NCBI GenBank assembly: GCA_037783545.1 | Contig: JBBELK010000297.1 | Location: 1-64,000, forward strand | Reading direction: 5' to 3' | DNA length: 64,000 nucleotides | Source of the DNA: Henricia sp. BOLD:AAB3569 | Lineage: Eukaryota > Echinodermata > Asteroidea > Spinulosida > Echinasteridae | Part shown: one piece after another, positions 40,574-52,419 of the stretch | How positions within the stretch are numbered: position 1 is the stretch's first letter | How the letters are laid out: each line of letters begins with the position of its first letter | Program-made: the position numbers and the translations under genes | Notes under the pieces: model-generated | What the model was told of the DNA's origin: nothing | The model's input: only the letters and a program-made list of their open reading frames with translations | The model's database searches: none

Positions 40574-41255
40574 AGGTATGCTGCTTGTTTGTACTTTAAC
40601 ATTGTGCTATGTTTCCCGGAGACACATTGAATTATACCCTTCTAAAAATAAAAACCAAAGCACATTTTGAAGACAACTATTGAGATCCATTTACCGGATA
40701 ATGCCAGAAAAGACGGAAAATGTTCTCAGTAGAAACAGGTCTTATTCGCTATTTTCCGATAAATGGCGGGGACAATTTTTTCCGGCAATTTTCCTTCAAA
40801 GCGCCAATAGAAACGTGCACCGTTCCGCCTGAGTGCTCATGCAGAGGAGAAACAGAAACACGCGACCGCAAATATTGACCTAGAATTGACCTCTGTGCAA
40901 CCACGCACGCGCCAGCCACACATGCATTGCGCTTGTGACTATACTACTGACCACGCTACCGACAAAAAAACCACACACACGTTTGTTTTGTCATTTTAAC
41001 ACCTTCATTTGATGCAATTTCGCTGTTTTTGTTTTTCTTGGGAAAAACATAACCATGACCAAAACGTTCGCGTAAACGCCATAGGGAATAAAAGCTTTAA
41101 TTTTGGTGTGGGGGGAGGCAGATATACAGGCGATTTTGGAAGGAAGAACGAAACGGAATGCAGTGGCCTACGAGAAGATCACCAAACGGCTGAACGAGCA
41201 ACACGGCTTTCCATGCAACAAAAACACAAATTCTTGGGAAGATTAATAGACCCTT

Positions 41256-41583
41256 GTGGGTATTACGCCTGCAGACACCATCTCTTTCATATCCAAGCAA
41301 ACAAGAGATACTTCAGATAAGAAGCTTGTAAAGATGACAAATATTATCAGCAAAGTGAGCAAACTACAACCAAATGACATTTTAATGGCTGACCGGGGAT
41401 TTAATATCCAAGAACTGTTGCGGCATAAGCAAGTTAGGCTCATCATACCACCATTCACGAGAACTACCACTAGTTCTTCCTAGTTCACCGAGTCTGATAA
41501 CAGCAGGACAAAATCTGTTGCAAATGCACAAAACAACGTCGAGAGGGCCATCGGTGGACTAAAGGAGTTTGCTATACTAAAGG
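41256..41583 (+). pseudogene. Harbinger/PIF-type (DDE_Tnp_4) transposase fragment
   Basis: GITPADTISFISKQTRDTSD, then NDILMADRGFNIQELL, IIPPF and, after an in-frame TAG at 41479-41481, FTESDNSRTKSVANAQNNVE and RAIGGLKEFAILK. GxxxFxS...SDK, the ADRGF box with a catalytic Asp and the VERAIGGLKEF box are typical of DDE_Tnp_4. The first Asp region is absent or degenerate upstream (41090-41240). Apart from the stop, the frame is continuous to a gtacaa donor. Confidence 0.75.
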
Positions 41584-42091
41584 TACAAGGGCATACATGT
41601 ATTCTGCCGACTATGATTGATCTGCATACAGCCCACGATATCCCTAACTTATTGTGAGAAGGGTAAATGCTAAAATTGTTGCTCAAATATAATTTTTTTT
41701 TGTCCTGTTTTACATACAGCACAGAAGAAGATTTAGTTGAAAACAGTGAGGTACATGTATCTGGCTATGCCGCCTTCAAGAAATATACGTGTACATGATG
41801 TCTTGCAGATTTGAGGATGGTGGCCTTAAGGGACAGACACTAACGAGAAAGGAGCTAATGACCACCCCCGACATGGGTAGACTGTGTGCCTTTGCCGACT
41901 TACATTGTATGAGCATTCCTAGAAGATGCTGTACCGCAGCTACTCACAGATGTCAGAGAAGAGCTCCTCTCACCAACTGAAGTGGCATCCGAGGCCAGCA
42001 ACCTGAGGAATATGGTCCTTAAGGGACCGACACTAACGAGAAAGGAGCTAATGACCACCCCTGACATGGGTAGACTGTGTGCCTTTGCCGA

Positions 42092-42363
42092 CTTAAATTG
42101 TAGGAGCATTCCTGGAAGATGCTGTACTGCAGCTCCTCACAGATGTCAGAGAAGAGCTCCTCTCACCAACTGAAGTGGCATCCGAGGCCAGCAACCTGAG
42201 AAATATGTTAGAAGTCCAGCACAGCTTTGTGGCACTGATGGGGTGCAAGTCAAGGGAGGATGCTGTCATGCAGTTTCCCGAGCAGACAACAAGAGAGGTT
42301 ATGACAAGATTCATAACCAGGTCGCGTACTGTCAGTGACCAGCGCCTCGTGTCTTTCTGCTAA
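42092..42363 (+). CDS. Exon of the unrecognised transposon-type gene, copy I
   Basis: Encodes ...LLTDVREELLSPTEVASEAS, then LEVQHSFVALMGCKSREDAV, then MQFPEQTTREVMTRF and QRLVSFC, stop. A preceding tandem partial duplicate covers 41858-42040. The equivalent is 48352-48643. No known domain. Confidence 0.45.
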
Positions 42364-42777
42364 TCTAATCTTGCCAGGAAGGCACGAGGAGATGATGCTT
42401 CCAGATGAAACATATTGAGAAACATTTACATTGATTACTATTTTTTCTTTGTATTTGTGAAATGCTTACAGGAACTGCAATGATTTCTGCACTCAAAGAG
42501 AATCGGTCGGCAATTGCAGTGGACAACGACAGTCGCCAGACGAAGTTCCTCAGGACAACATGCCTTATGATGATGTTTACCGACCAGAACGCATAAATAT
42601 CATGAAAAGAAAAGGTAGACAAGATGCTCATTTTGTTTTTTGTTTGTTTACAATAAACCTTCAATTCCCTCATAATGCTTGTGGAGGATATTGATCGCCT
42701 GTGTACATTTTATTAGATTATGCAACATCTGGTGCTAGACCAACGCGTACTGGAACTCGCAAGGAACTCAAAATGAT

Positions 42778-43482
42778 ATGCTGGGACAGAATGAGAACCC
42801 ACCAGCTGGAAATGATGAATACAACAGACGATTGAGACACTCGGCACATCAACAGTTTGTGCTCTGGCAACATGGCCGGCTTGGGGCAGGTAACAGAGTT
42901 ACTACATGTATACCAAGCTATTGTGTTTGGAAAATTAGAGACTGTTTCCAAGTCTCCACCTCCTTGTTTATGACCATCAAGACAATTCTTGGTGGTTGCA
43001 CTTTTCATTGCATGCTGGGACAGAATGAGAACCCACCAGCTGGAAATGATGAATACAACAGACGATTGAGACACTCGGCACATCAACAGTTTGTGCTCTG
43101 GCAACATGGCCGGCTTGGGGCAGGTAACAGAGTTACTACATGTATACCAAGCTATTGTGTTTGGAAAATTAGAGACTGTTTCCAAGTCTCCACCTCCTTG
43201 TTTATGACCATCAAGACAATTCTTTGTGGTTGCACTTTTCATTGCATGCTGGGACAGAATGAGAACCCACCAGCTGGAAATGATGAATACAACAGACGAT
43301 TGAGACACTCGGCACATCAACAGTTTGTGCTCTGGCAACATGGCCGGCTTGGGGCAGGTAACAGAGTTACCGGTACTATACCAAACTGTTGTGTTTGGAA
43401 AATAATAGACTGTTTCCAAGTCTCCACCTCCTTGTTCACGACCATCAAGACAATTCTTGGTGCATGGTTACGCTTTTCATTG
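42778..43482 (+). CDS. Three tandem 234-bp units each encoding a P2X7-ballast-like domain
   Basis: Units start at 42778, 43012 and 43246 and are in frame throughout (78 residues each). Each reads NDEYNRRLRHSAHQQFVLWQ, then HGRLGAGNR, then a three-residue insert, then IPSYCVWKIRDCF. The pattern LRH.Ay..f..W...(IL)PScC.WKIR..F is that of the Zn-binding cytoplasmic ballast domain of P2X7 and of many stand-alone invertebrate relatives. The region between has splice-like sites (gcag/gtaaca and ttttcattgcag at 43482), so each unit may be exon plus intron. Position 2 of the Cys pair is Tyr in units 1-2 and Cys in unit 3. Confidence 0.6.
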
Positions 43483-43914
43483 CAGAGAATAAGCTACGTA
43501 GTACGTTTAGTTTAATGCAAGACAACAACAAAAATTCTTTTGCATAAAGAGAAAATATTTTTACTTTCATGACAATCTAAGCCACAGAAGTAATACTTCA
43601 GGTGGACTTTTTTTGACAGTCAACAGAAGAAAGTCATTTCCACATTTTCTCTAGTGTCATGAAAAACAAGAGAAGGTACATTTATTAGATGTTGTAAGGC
43701 TAGAAAAGGGTAAACTTGATAGTTTTTGTTGATTGATAAGAGCAACTACACATGTAAGAGAACACAGAGTTTTTAAATATTGGTTGCGCTGTGTACATGT
43801 ACACTTAAAACCAGGCTTTGCTTGGTTAGATCATTTTAGAAAAGCAGACTATCGGAGCTGACAAATAGATGGGAAACATTTGCTGGTATTGCGGAAACAT
43901 AGAGAAGTTTTTTA

Positions 43915-44330
43915 AAAAAACGATACATCATTTGCAGTTACCCAAAATTTTACTTCAAGAGTAGACAAGAAAGTCTTGATAGCAATGTTAACAAACACCA
44001 CATGATTTCTTGCTGTGTAAAATGGTACCTTTGTGGGAGAAATTGCCAACTGAAGGTGCTTTACAATTCAATCAACACAAAAAACATGCATGGAATTTCA
44101 GGTTTTCTGGAATATTACTGCATCTATGGGGATGAAATTTCAACAAGACAGTTTATCAACATTATTCTTTATATACCGGTATGTAATGCTGTTGTTCCTG
44201 TCTTTATGCCAAAGCATATTCAGTGTGTTTAATTTGAAGTTGCACCGTTTTTGGGTACGGTTTTACCTTATTCTTGAAAAATGTTTGTCTTTAAAAGAAA
44301 ATATTGCATTGCAGATGAAGTGATATTGCT
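43915..44330 (+). repeat. Dispersed repeat family G, copy 2 (longest)
   Basis: CTTTGTGGGAGAAATTGCCA and downstream GATGAAATTTCAACAAGACA correspond to the reverse strand at 59815-60070 and 46120-46405. TATACCGGTATG near 44176 is an extra palindrome missing from those copies. Confidence 0.7.
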
Positions 44331-44771
44331 CGAGCCACGATCTCTCGGCTACAGAGCCCATGAGAGTTTTAAAATAAGCACTATTGTGTTATGGCGTACA
44401 TTGTAAGACATTCTTTCTCACCTCTGTACCCTTGAAAAATGAATACTGCTTCTGCTGCTCGTCTCTTTTCTCCCGATATCCTTTTAAGGTCACTACAGCA
44501 ACACGACCCCAAAAAAACTTCTTTCGGGAGATCATATGTATTACATACCGGTACGTATGTACTTGTACATTTAAAACAGAGGTACGGTAGATCAAGTAAA
44601 CGGATTTAAGCAATCTCCGCCAGCTGGTGGGGAAATCAGCTGACACCCTGAAGTGAGGTCGTTCCGGGGAGATGCCTGATCCGACATGTATGATCTACAT
44701 AACCTAAATACCGGTACATGTATAACTAAATTCAATCACAGAAACACAAATTATACAAATATGTACACATT

Positions 44772-44972
44772 TGCAGAGATGCCAACATCTATGACTTAGG
44801 CGTATTGTTTTAGTCAATGACGATCAGTATTGTGATATAATCATAGAATGCATAGCTTCAAATATAGGGCTTGGGTGTAAGTTACAAAATTGTGTCCATA
44901 TATATATATATATATGTAGCGAGTGCCCTGTGGCAAATTACTTGTTCAAATTGCAATGTTGGCATCTCTGCA
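44772..44972. mobile_element. MITE (family S) with 17-bp TIRs and a TA microsatellite
   Basis: TGCAGAGATGCCAACAT at 44772-44788 is inverted exactly at 44956-44972. The centre contains (TA)n near 44900-44915. Confidence 0.75.
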
Positions 44973-45713
44973 TTTGCCTAAATTCATTACCTTTCTGATT
45001 TTTAATCAAATTTCTCGCTACGAAAAGGAAACTAATTCCTTAGCTTATTTTTAAATTGCCTGATAGACTGATACTGACTGCATCATTTGCTGCTACCTAG
45101 GTGTAGTGTAGAGAAGTCAACATGAACTACATGTACCACAGATCTCAAGCTTGCTACTGGCTGCGCTGGAGACAAACCACCACCATGATGAACTCTTTCC
45201 GCCATATTGGATTTAACAGCAAGGCTTTTTTAATAGCAATGCTTTGGCAGTGATCCACTGTAAAACATGTATAAAGCATTCTTTTTAGCACAAATCAATT
45301 AAGCTGGACCAACTTCAGTGTTATACATGTAAGTACTGTCTACATGTAAGTACTGTCTCAGCTGGGCACTGTCTTAGCCATTTGGTTGTTGTGCTCATAT
45401 TCCTCATAGTCGGCGATACCGGACTTACGTTCGATGGCAGTTGCCACGAACTTAAGTCCAACAAGCTAACTACGTCTGTCATTCTATCAACTCCATTTCA
45501 GCAGTCAAAATATTGGCTGCTATTTGTTGTTGATTGAGGAATTCAGCTATAAACGTAAATTGAGCTGGACCAACTTCAGCGTAAGGTACAACGTACTGTC
45601 TCAACCAGTTCTCCATTTGCAGTCGGCGATATCGGACTTACATTTGATGACTGTTGCCACAAACTTAAGTCTACCAAAATAACTACTTCCATTCTTTCAA
45701 CTACACAGTGAAA

Positions 45714-45861
45714 CCAGGGTCCTTTTTCAAAAAAGTTAAAAACATTCTTAAGTGGATTTAGGAACAATAAAATCAAATTTTTCCTATCTTTAAAAACATG
45801 ATTTAAGAATGTTTATTTAGGAATGTTTCTAATAAGTGGGCTTTATGAAATAGGACCCTGG
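45714..45861. mobile_element. Foldback MITE (family I)
   Basis: CCAGGGTCCT...TTCA against TGAAATAGGACCCTGG. The interior pairs ACATTCTTAA and TTAAGAATGT. 148 bp. Confidence 0.75.
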
Positions 45862-46604
45862 CTTAGTTGATTTTGAAATAGCCAGAACAACTTTTTGATT
45901 ATGATTTGTTTTGCAATTTTACATACTAAAACGCTTACATCTTTTACCCAAACGGTTGACCTACACTTGAAAGAATTGCAAACCAGTTTCAGAATTAACC
46001 GTAAATTCCCATCCCTAGTCTGTGCTTCATTACGTGGGCAGAGCGGATCAGTAGGGGAAAGGATGTGTCACTGTCCGCAAATGTACACTAAATTCTGCTG
46101 ACTATGTTTAATAATGTTAAACTTGCCAGAACAGTGTGTAAAAGGTAATGCATGTTAAGCATAATCTTTTAAAGGCTATCATCTGTGCAGATGAAACTTT
46201 TTTAAGAACTTTGAGGAACAACAGCATTAGATAACTAAAAAATAATGTTAATAAACTACTTTGTAGAAATTTCAGCCACATGGATTCAGTAATGCACATG
46301 TACTTCAGAAAAATACATGCATGGTTTTTGTGTTGATTGAATTGTAAAGGAAGTCGTTGTACCATTTTACATGGGAAAAACGTAGTATCTATTACCAGTG
46401 TTAACACTTTGTGTCAGTTTTTTTGTTCGCATGAAGGAAAAGTTTGGGTCATTGTAAATGGTGTAATGTGACGTCATTGCCATGGCAATTGGGTCTAAAC
46501 ATTCACTGGTAATCTGAAACGTCCATTTCTAAAGCACAGAAAACCCCAAACCCATGACAACACACAAAGGGTGACGTTTTCACTTTAGTGCTTTATAGTG
46601 ACCA

Positions 46605-46890
46605 ATGTACTGGTTGCTTAAGTTGTCAGAGTGGAAGGAAGATGCAGTTCAATGCTGTCTGGAGACAGCCCATTCAGCAACGTGGATCTATCTTCAGAAG
46701 CTACATGTATGTAGTATCTGCAAGAAGCTACTTGTACTTGAGCCAACTGATGCAGAGAAGACTATTCAAGCTCTTGAGTTGACCAGCTGTGTAGTTTTGT
46801 TGATTTTGCAGTGCAAAGATCAACTTCCTGGTGGGAAATACTGGGACCCAACAGGCGTTTTTCTATACATTGCGACTCAAGAAAAGAAAT
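46605..46890 (+). CDS. Exon-like segment, unrecognised (copy II cluster)
   Basis: MYWLLKLSEWKEDAVQCCLE, then KKLLVLEPTDAEKTIQALEL and LQCKDQLPGGKYWDPTGVFL, stop. A tacatgtatgtag interrupts the likely frame near 46700. Looks like protein-coding DNA of a transposon-type gene; no family assigned. Confidence 0.35.
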
Positions 46891-46972
46891 GACAGACCAT
46901 TACTGCTCTTTGCCGTTGGAATTATCTTTATGATTTTCATTTTAAAAGAAGGATCTGTAAACACAGGCCACC

Positions 46973-48298
46973 TTGAAAGCAGCCGTTGAAATTTCCTTTG
47001 AATGGATGAACAGAAGCATCACATTTACAGAGCACATAAGAGTGCACTTTTCAAAAGGCGGAGGGACAAGGTGCCTTGCTGTGAACGTAAATTCTTCTTA
47101 TGAAAGCACTCCAGAAAAGAATGTGAAGGCATTTTTCCCCAGTTGGAAAAATCCTGCTCTTAATCACACAGACTACTGTCTGTGGAAGGAAATTTTCATC
47201 GGGATCTGATAGCATGGCATTGCCTACCGGTACCATGGCCTTTCGAATCTTTCACCTTCAAAAGGGAAACAAAGTATGAAAAGGTGTAAAAAAAAAAAGC
47301 AACTAATTTGCCACCTTATGAAGACACGTCATTAACGGGCAATAAAGGCTGCTTTTCAAGCTTCTCAAGTCAGAAAGCGATCAAAGCAATCTTTGAAGAA
47401 ACCCGGAAGAGGATAACTACCGGTACATATGTTGGTAGAGTGCTGAATCCACAGCAATACTCTACCCAACGCCATCGATGCATGTCTACAAGAAGAACCT
47501 CACAAGCTCAACAACTTCTTCAGAGCTGCACTGTAAGTAACCACTGGATCCATGACACAAGGGACTATGTATTGTACCTCAACAAGCTGCCACCGATTGC
47601 TCCAGTTGGCAAGAGAGACACTTCGAGCGAACGGAGTAACTGCCCACGGCCAAAGCATGGATCTCTACTGAGAGGAGAAGAACGTACATCTGAGGTCCCT
47701 AATGCGATAATAAACCATGGGGGGAGCTTCAAGACGGATCCCTCCCAGTGGGCTTGGTGGCGGGATACCCATAAACCCGACCACTACACTCCATTCCTTT
47801 TTTCTACCTGCCACAATGCAAAAACATTGCACTTGTGAATTATTTGTCTTCATTTTCCACATAGTGTCTTCATAGGCATGAAACCAAGCGAGGGGTGCAA
47901 GATAGAAACAGAGAGGTGGCCAAGTAGTATCCAGCTCCATCAAAAGTACCCAAATGATGAACATTTCCAAAGTCGTCGCTGTGTGGTGTACTCCGATGCG
48001 ACACAGGAAGAGGCACTGTTCCTAGCCAGTGAACACAATGGAACTAGTGAACGGATTCATGAAACAACATTTAGAGAGAAGGTATTCCTTATGAAATTTA
48101 ACTAAAATACAATGAGGGAAATTAAGTCTTTAAAAAGCATGAAAAGAAGCAGATGCTTGGTAAGATTTTAAAAGGTCAATTCCAATTCTATCAAAATATT
48201 AAAATAAAATGACTAATGTGGTTACGTGAACGTTTTATGAAATTGCAGATAAGAATGTGCAGAGAGCATTTCTTTTCAATGCCGGAGACACCGCACAA
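46973..48298 (+). pseudogene. Unrecognised transposon-type gene, copy II
   Basis: Two open stretches: 46973-47209 (EISFEWMNRSITFTEHIRVH...) and 47308-47838 (176 codons, ...KAIKAIFEETRKRITTGTYV...). Then comes the exon VVYSDATQEEALFLASEHNG...TTFREK at 47950-48080 and IRMCREHFFSMPETPHK from 48249. The last joins directly to the segment that, in copy I, lies 1.2 kb further on, past the Harbinger fragment. Confidence 0.4.
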
Positions 48299-48351
48299 GA
48301 TGACCACCCTCGACATGGGTGGGTGTGCCTACACATGTATGTATTTGCCGG

Positions 48352-48643
48352 CTTAGCAGCACTCCCGAATGATGCTGTGATGCAGCTCCTCACATATGTC
48401 AGAGATGAGCTCCTCCTCACATATGTCAGAGATGAGCTCCTCTCACCGACTGAACTGGCATCAGAGGCCAGCAACCCGAGGAAGTTGTTAGAAGTCCAGC
48501 GCAGCTTTGTGGCACTGATGGGGTGCAAGTCATGGGAGGATGCTGTCCAGCAGTTTCCCGAGCAGACAACAAGAGAGGTTATGACAAGTTTCATAACTGG
48601 GTCGCGTACCGTCAGTGACCAGCGCCTCGTGTCTTTCTGCTAA
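48352..48643 (+). CDS. Exon of the unrecognised transposon-type gene, copy II
   Basis: LLTYVRDELL (duplicated once), LSPTELASEASNPRKLLEVQ, RSFVALMGCKSWEDAVQQFP, EQTTREVMTSFITGSRTVSD, QRLVSFC, stop. Intact counterpart of 42092-42363. The similarity continues to about 48905. Confidence 0.45.
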
Positions 48644-48905
48644 TCTATTCTTGCCAGGAAGGCACGAGGAGATGATGCTTCCAGATGAAACATATTGAGA
48701 AACATTTACATTGATTACTATTTTCCTTTGCTTTTGTGAAATGCTTACAGGAACTGCAATGATTTCTGCACTCAAAGAGAATCGGTCGGCAATTGCAGTG
48801 GACAACGACAGTCGCCAGACGGAGTTCCTCAGGACAACATGCCTTATGATGTTTGCCGACCAGAGTACATAAATATCATGAAAAGAAAAGGTCGACAAGA
48901 TGCTA

Positions 48906-50080
48906 ATTTTCAGACGCCCGGGTCCAAGCGTTGAAAACGGGTTCTGCACAAAATAGAAAAATGCCCACATCATTCGTGCACGCAGAAAACGGACCTCTTG
49001 GGAAGACCAGTTGTGTGCAATTGCACATACCATGGGTATTGAAAACGAGTGTAGATTACTTTTAACGAAATCGAATTTAGATACTTTTCCTGGTCAAAAT
49101 ATTGCAAGCTCACTTTTTGAAAAAGTATTCTCTCACAAAGGGTGCATAACATACTAGTGTAGTTTGACCGAAAGTAAAATAAACGGAGATAACTAACTCC
49201 AAGTAGTGTGAAGTACTACAGTAAATAAGGTGCAATGCTTGTATTTAAAGATGTTTACAAGACTTGAATGTACAACATGAAAGTTGTAACGTCAAGTACA
49301 TGTATGTTTTACTCTCCATAGACTTGGTACAGACCAAAATAAATGGAAGTAAAATGTTTTCTGCTGTTATTTGTACATATGTAAAACACGGCATGTATGG
49401 CATATATTGCATTTAATGCTACATGTACATGTATGTCCTGTCAAACACGCCTTGGGCCCAAAATATTGCTTGAATGTACACCCTTTACATGCATGTAATT
49501 GTTTCAAATCTTTTAAGATCTAACAGAAGTCTACCGAGATTGAGCAACTCAACAAAAGACACTAAAGAAAATGATGCCGTGGGGTCTTCTTTGGCATACA
49601 TAAATGGTAAGACGATGACTTATTTTATACGATGCTTACTGCACTAAATTTCATCACACAAAGTGATCAAATTATACACAATATATGTGTAGCCTCTTGT
49701 GCATTGTTTGACTGGGGCATTTAATGACCTTAACCCGAGTGAAACAAGGGCAATTGACCTCACTGCAATGCGATATTTGAGACACTGTTGACCCATTGGT
49801 GGGACCCTGGACACAGTTTATATTGTGTTTCACTGTACTGTATTAGCACATAGATGTGTTATACATGTAGTTTTCTTTTAATTCCTGTATTTTATGTTGT
49901 TTTACATATGTACATGTAGGTGTAGTTAGGAGTTGATTATTTCGGTCGAAGTTGTAACGTGGTAGGAGGAAATCAGAGAAAAAAGCTGAGAGAGGACATC
50001 GCGGGTGTCGTTTCATGACTGAGGAGGAGAAAGCTGTGATTAGAGATGGATGAAATATACATCACAACAATTACGTTAGA
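48906..50080. other. Intergenic, nothing recognised
   Basis: A/T-rich, many ACATGTA motifs, no supported exon. Confidence 0.4.
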
Positions 50081-50097
50081 ATTTTAGGGTACATACT

Positions 50098-50283
50098 TTT
50101 GGAATGCTAGGTAAACTTTTGGATAACTATGCAATACCATCTGAGAAAGAAATGTCTGCACTAGAGTGCTACCTCTCCTGTTCTATTCATGGATGCCAGA
50201 AAACGTACAAAACAGTGAAGAACTTGGAAAAATACATCAAAAGCAAGAAAAGAAAAGAAAAGCATGATCCAAATGCACCCTAA
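50098..50283 (+). pseudogene. Small C2H2-finger-like coding remnant
   Basis: Reads GMLGKLLDNYAIPSEKEMSA, LECYLSCSIHGCQKTYKTVK and NLEKYIKSKKRKEKHDPNAP, stop. CSIHGCQKTYKT..NL..(H/Y) resembles half a C2H2 finger with the first His lost. Weak evidence. Confidence 0.3.
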
Positions 50284-50684
50284 ATACTCAACAGTCGAAA
50301 GAAGGATCTGACCGACTTGATAATTACAGTCGAACACCATTTACCTTGTGTCTTCTGGCCTAGGACTTCAATGATGCTTGTAAATTAGCTGATGGGAACG
50401 AGTCATGATGCTGTATAAGTATCTGTTGCTTTTTTTTCGAAGCTACACAGAAGCACAAATATGCATAGTCTGAGGCTATTAGCTCGAGTCCACTGTTTCT
50501 CGACTCCATGTGAAGCTCATTGCTTGATTTGTAAACCATCAGACCATCTGACTGGTTGGCCGCATGTGGACTGGTAACCAATGCGCATTGACATTCTTTT
50601 GTACACAGTCACACCGTCACGCCACATCTACTAGCTCTGCACACGAGACAACACCGACTGTCACCATACCTATTTGTTTCGCTG

Positions 50685-50775
50685 CAATTGTAGGCTAAAT
50701 CTCCATCCTGGCTCGTTATTTCCCTCAAGGACCTGCGTAGTGGTTATGCCTGACAAGGTTTGGGCGAGGCCCAGG
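50685..50775 (+). repeat. Dispersed 90-bp repeat, also at 52311-52395
   Basis: AGGACCTGCGTAGTGGTTAT...CAAGGTTTGGGC in both places, about 88% alike, same orientation. Class unknown. Confidence 0.6.
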
Positions 50776-51117
50776 GAGAATTAGTGTGTCACGGGGAGAA
50801 AATGACATTTGTTTTGTGATATCGTGTTCATGTCGACTCTTCTCATTAGCCCAACATGAAATAACCACATATTAAAAGTTATAGGGCTAAGGTAACATTA
50901 GCTAGTGTGGAGCATGAAAATAGACACTTAAAAGAACAGTATGCTGGCTTTCGTGGCAAGGTGACTGAGGCAGCAATTAAGCGTGTGAGCGAGTCATCTC
51001 AACGTAATTATTGAATAATTAATTAAACACTATGATTACTCCTTAGGTGTTCGTAAACAGTCTGTAAAAACCTGCAATTTTATCCAAGATAAGCGAAAAT
51101 CCCACTTAAGTCCAACT

Positions 51118-51262
51118 TAAGCGGGCCTCCCACTGTGCGATTTTTGCTACGAATTGGTACGATTACCAGAGACCGTCTATAGACTCTACACACAATCGTA
51201 CCAAATCGTACCAAATCGTTGGGTATTCGTGGCAAAAATCGCACAGTGGGAGGCCCGCTTTA
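51118..51262. mobile_element. Foldback MITE (family K)
   Basis: TTAAGCGGGCCTCCCACTGT and GCGATTTTTGC form a near-perfect 30-bp inverted arm at both ends. Its terminal architecture resembles 5190-5386 (AAGC[G]GGC...CAC...GCGAT). Confidence 0.85.
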
Positions 51263-51595
51263 AGTACAGCTTAAATGCGAGATTGACTACATGTATATTC
51301 CACAAAGTCAAAATTTTACTTACGCACGACACAATCTTGTTATCCGACTTGGCTGCTCACACAAGGTTTTCCTGTTCTTGTGCACATAATAACCACAATA
51401 CATGTACCTGTGACATTTTCAGAACTAAATCAGTCGAGAGCTTCAAATGTCGTATTCTTGACAGTCATGTTCTTCAATGGTCTCAAATCTGTTGAGAAAA
51501 TATGTGAATGTCAAATTGTTGAACAGAAAACGTGTTATAACAAAGCTATTTTTTTTCTAATATAAAGCTTCTCTTAGTCCTGGCTATCACTCTAT

Positions 51596-52150
51596 TACAT
51601 AAATTATAAAGATTCTACTAGACTGGTTTTCGGTTAACATACGAACAAGAATATCGTTTGCATGTGGAATATGTGGACTGGCTCCCCGATTTTTTTCTTC
51701 AGTTTATGCCACAACTCAAATTTAAGGAAAATAATTATTAGAATCGATAGCCTGGACAATTTTAGAATACCTTTTCCATTGGTATTTCCGTCGCAAATGT
51801 TGCATTTCCATGAGAATTCTGTGTTTTTGTCACGCCCTCCTCCATACAAAAGTGTGTAAAACTGCTGCCGGCCGAGCAGTGTGTGAAGCACGCGAAGAAA
51901 GAGGGCGTGCGCGTGATGATCAGTTTGGTTTCTGGCCGGCCGCTTTGCGTGCAATCATATGCAATTTTTTTTTTCGTGATTTTTCTCTAAAACTAAGCCT
52001 TTGCGACGGAAATGCATGTAAGTATTCCTATTCTAAAATCGTCCAAGCTATCGATTCTGTTAATTATTTTCCTTAAATTCGAGTTGGGACATAAACTAAA
52101 AAAATACCGGCTCTGAAACCAGTCTAGTAGAATCTTCATAATTTATACAA
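51596..52150. mobile_element. Inverted-repeat element (family L), about 555 bp
   Basis: GATTCTACTAGACTGGTTTT at the left and its inverse at 52115-52135, extended by ATAAATTAT. The interior has no clear transposase. Confidence 0.75.
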
Positions 52151-52419
52151 GATTGTGTCATGACAACACGACGCACAGGCCATTTTCAATATGGAATGTC
52201 AACGAACATGAACGTTGCCGTGTGGATCTTTGTACACGTATGGATAGAGTATTTGTATACAAATCATGCTTCATTCAGCCCAAAAAACCTGATGAGCCGT
52301 CACTTTTCACTGCAATTGTAGGCTGAATCTTCATCATGGCTTGTTATTTACCTTAAGGACCTGCGTAGTGGTTATGCCTGCCAAGGTTTGGGCAAGTCAT
52401 AGACCCATAAACAGGGCAT

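Noticed and set aside
42718-43419. Minus-strand open frame of 233 codons across the P2X7-like units
   Set aside because: It mirrors the plus-strand repeat (234 bp, multiple of three); only the plus strand shows a recognisable domain.
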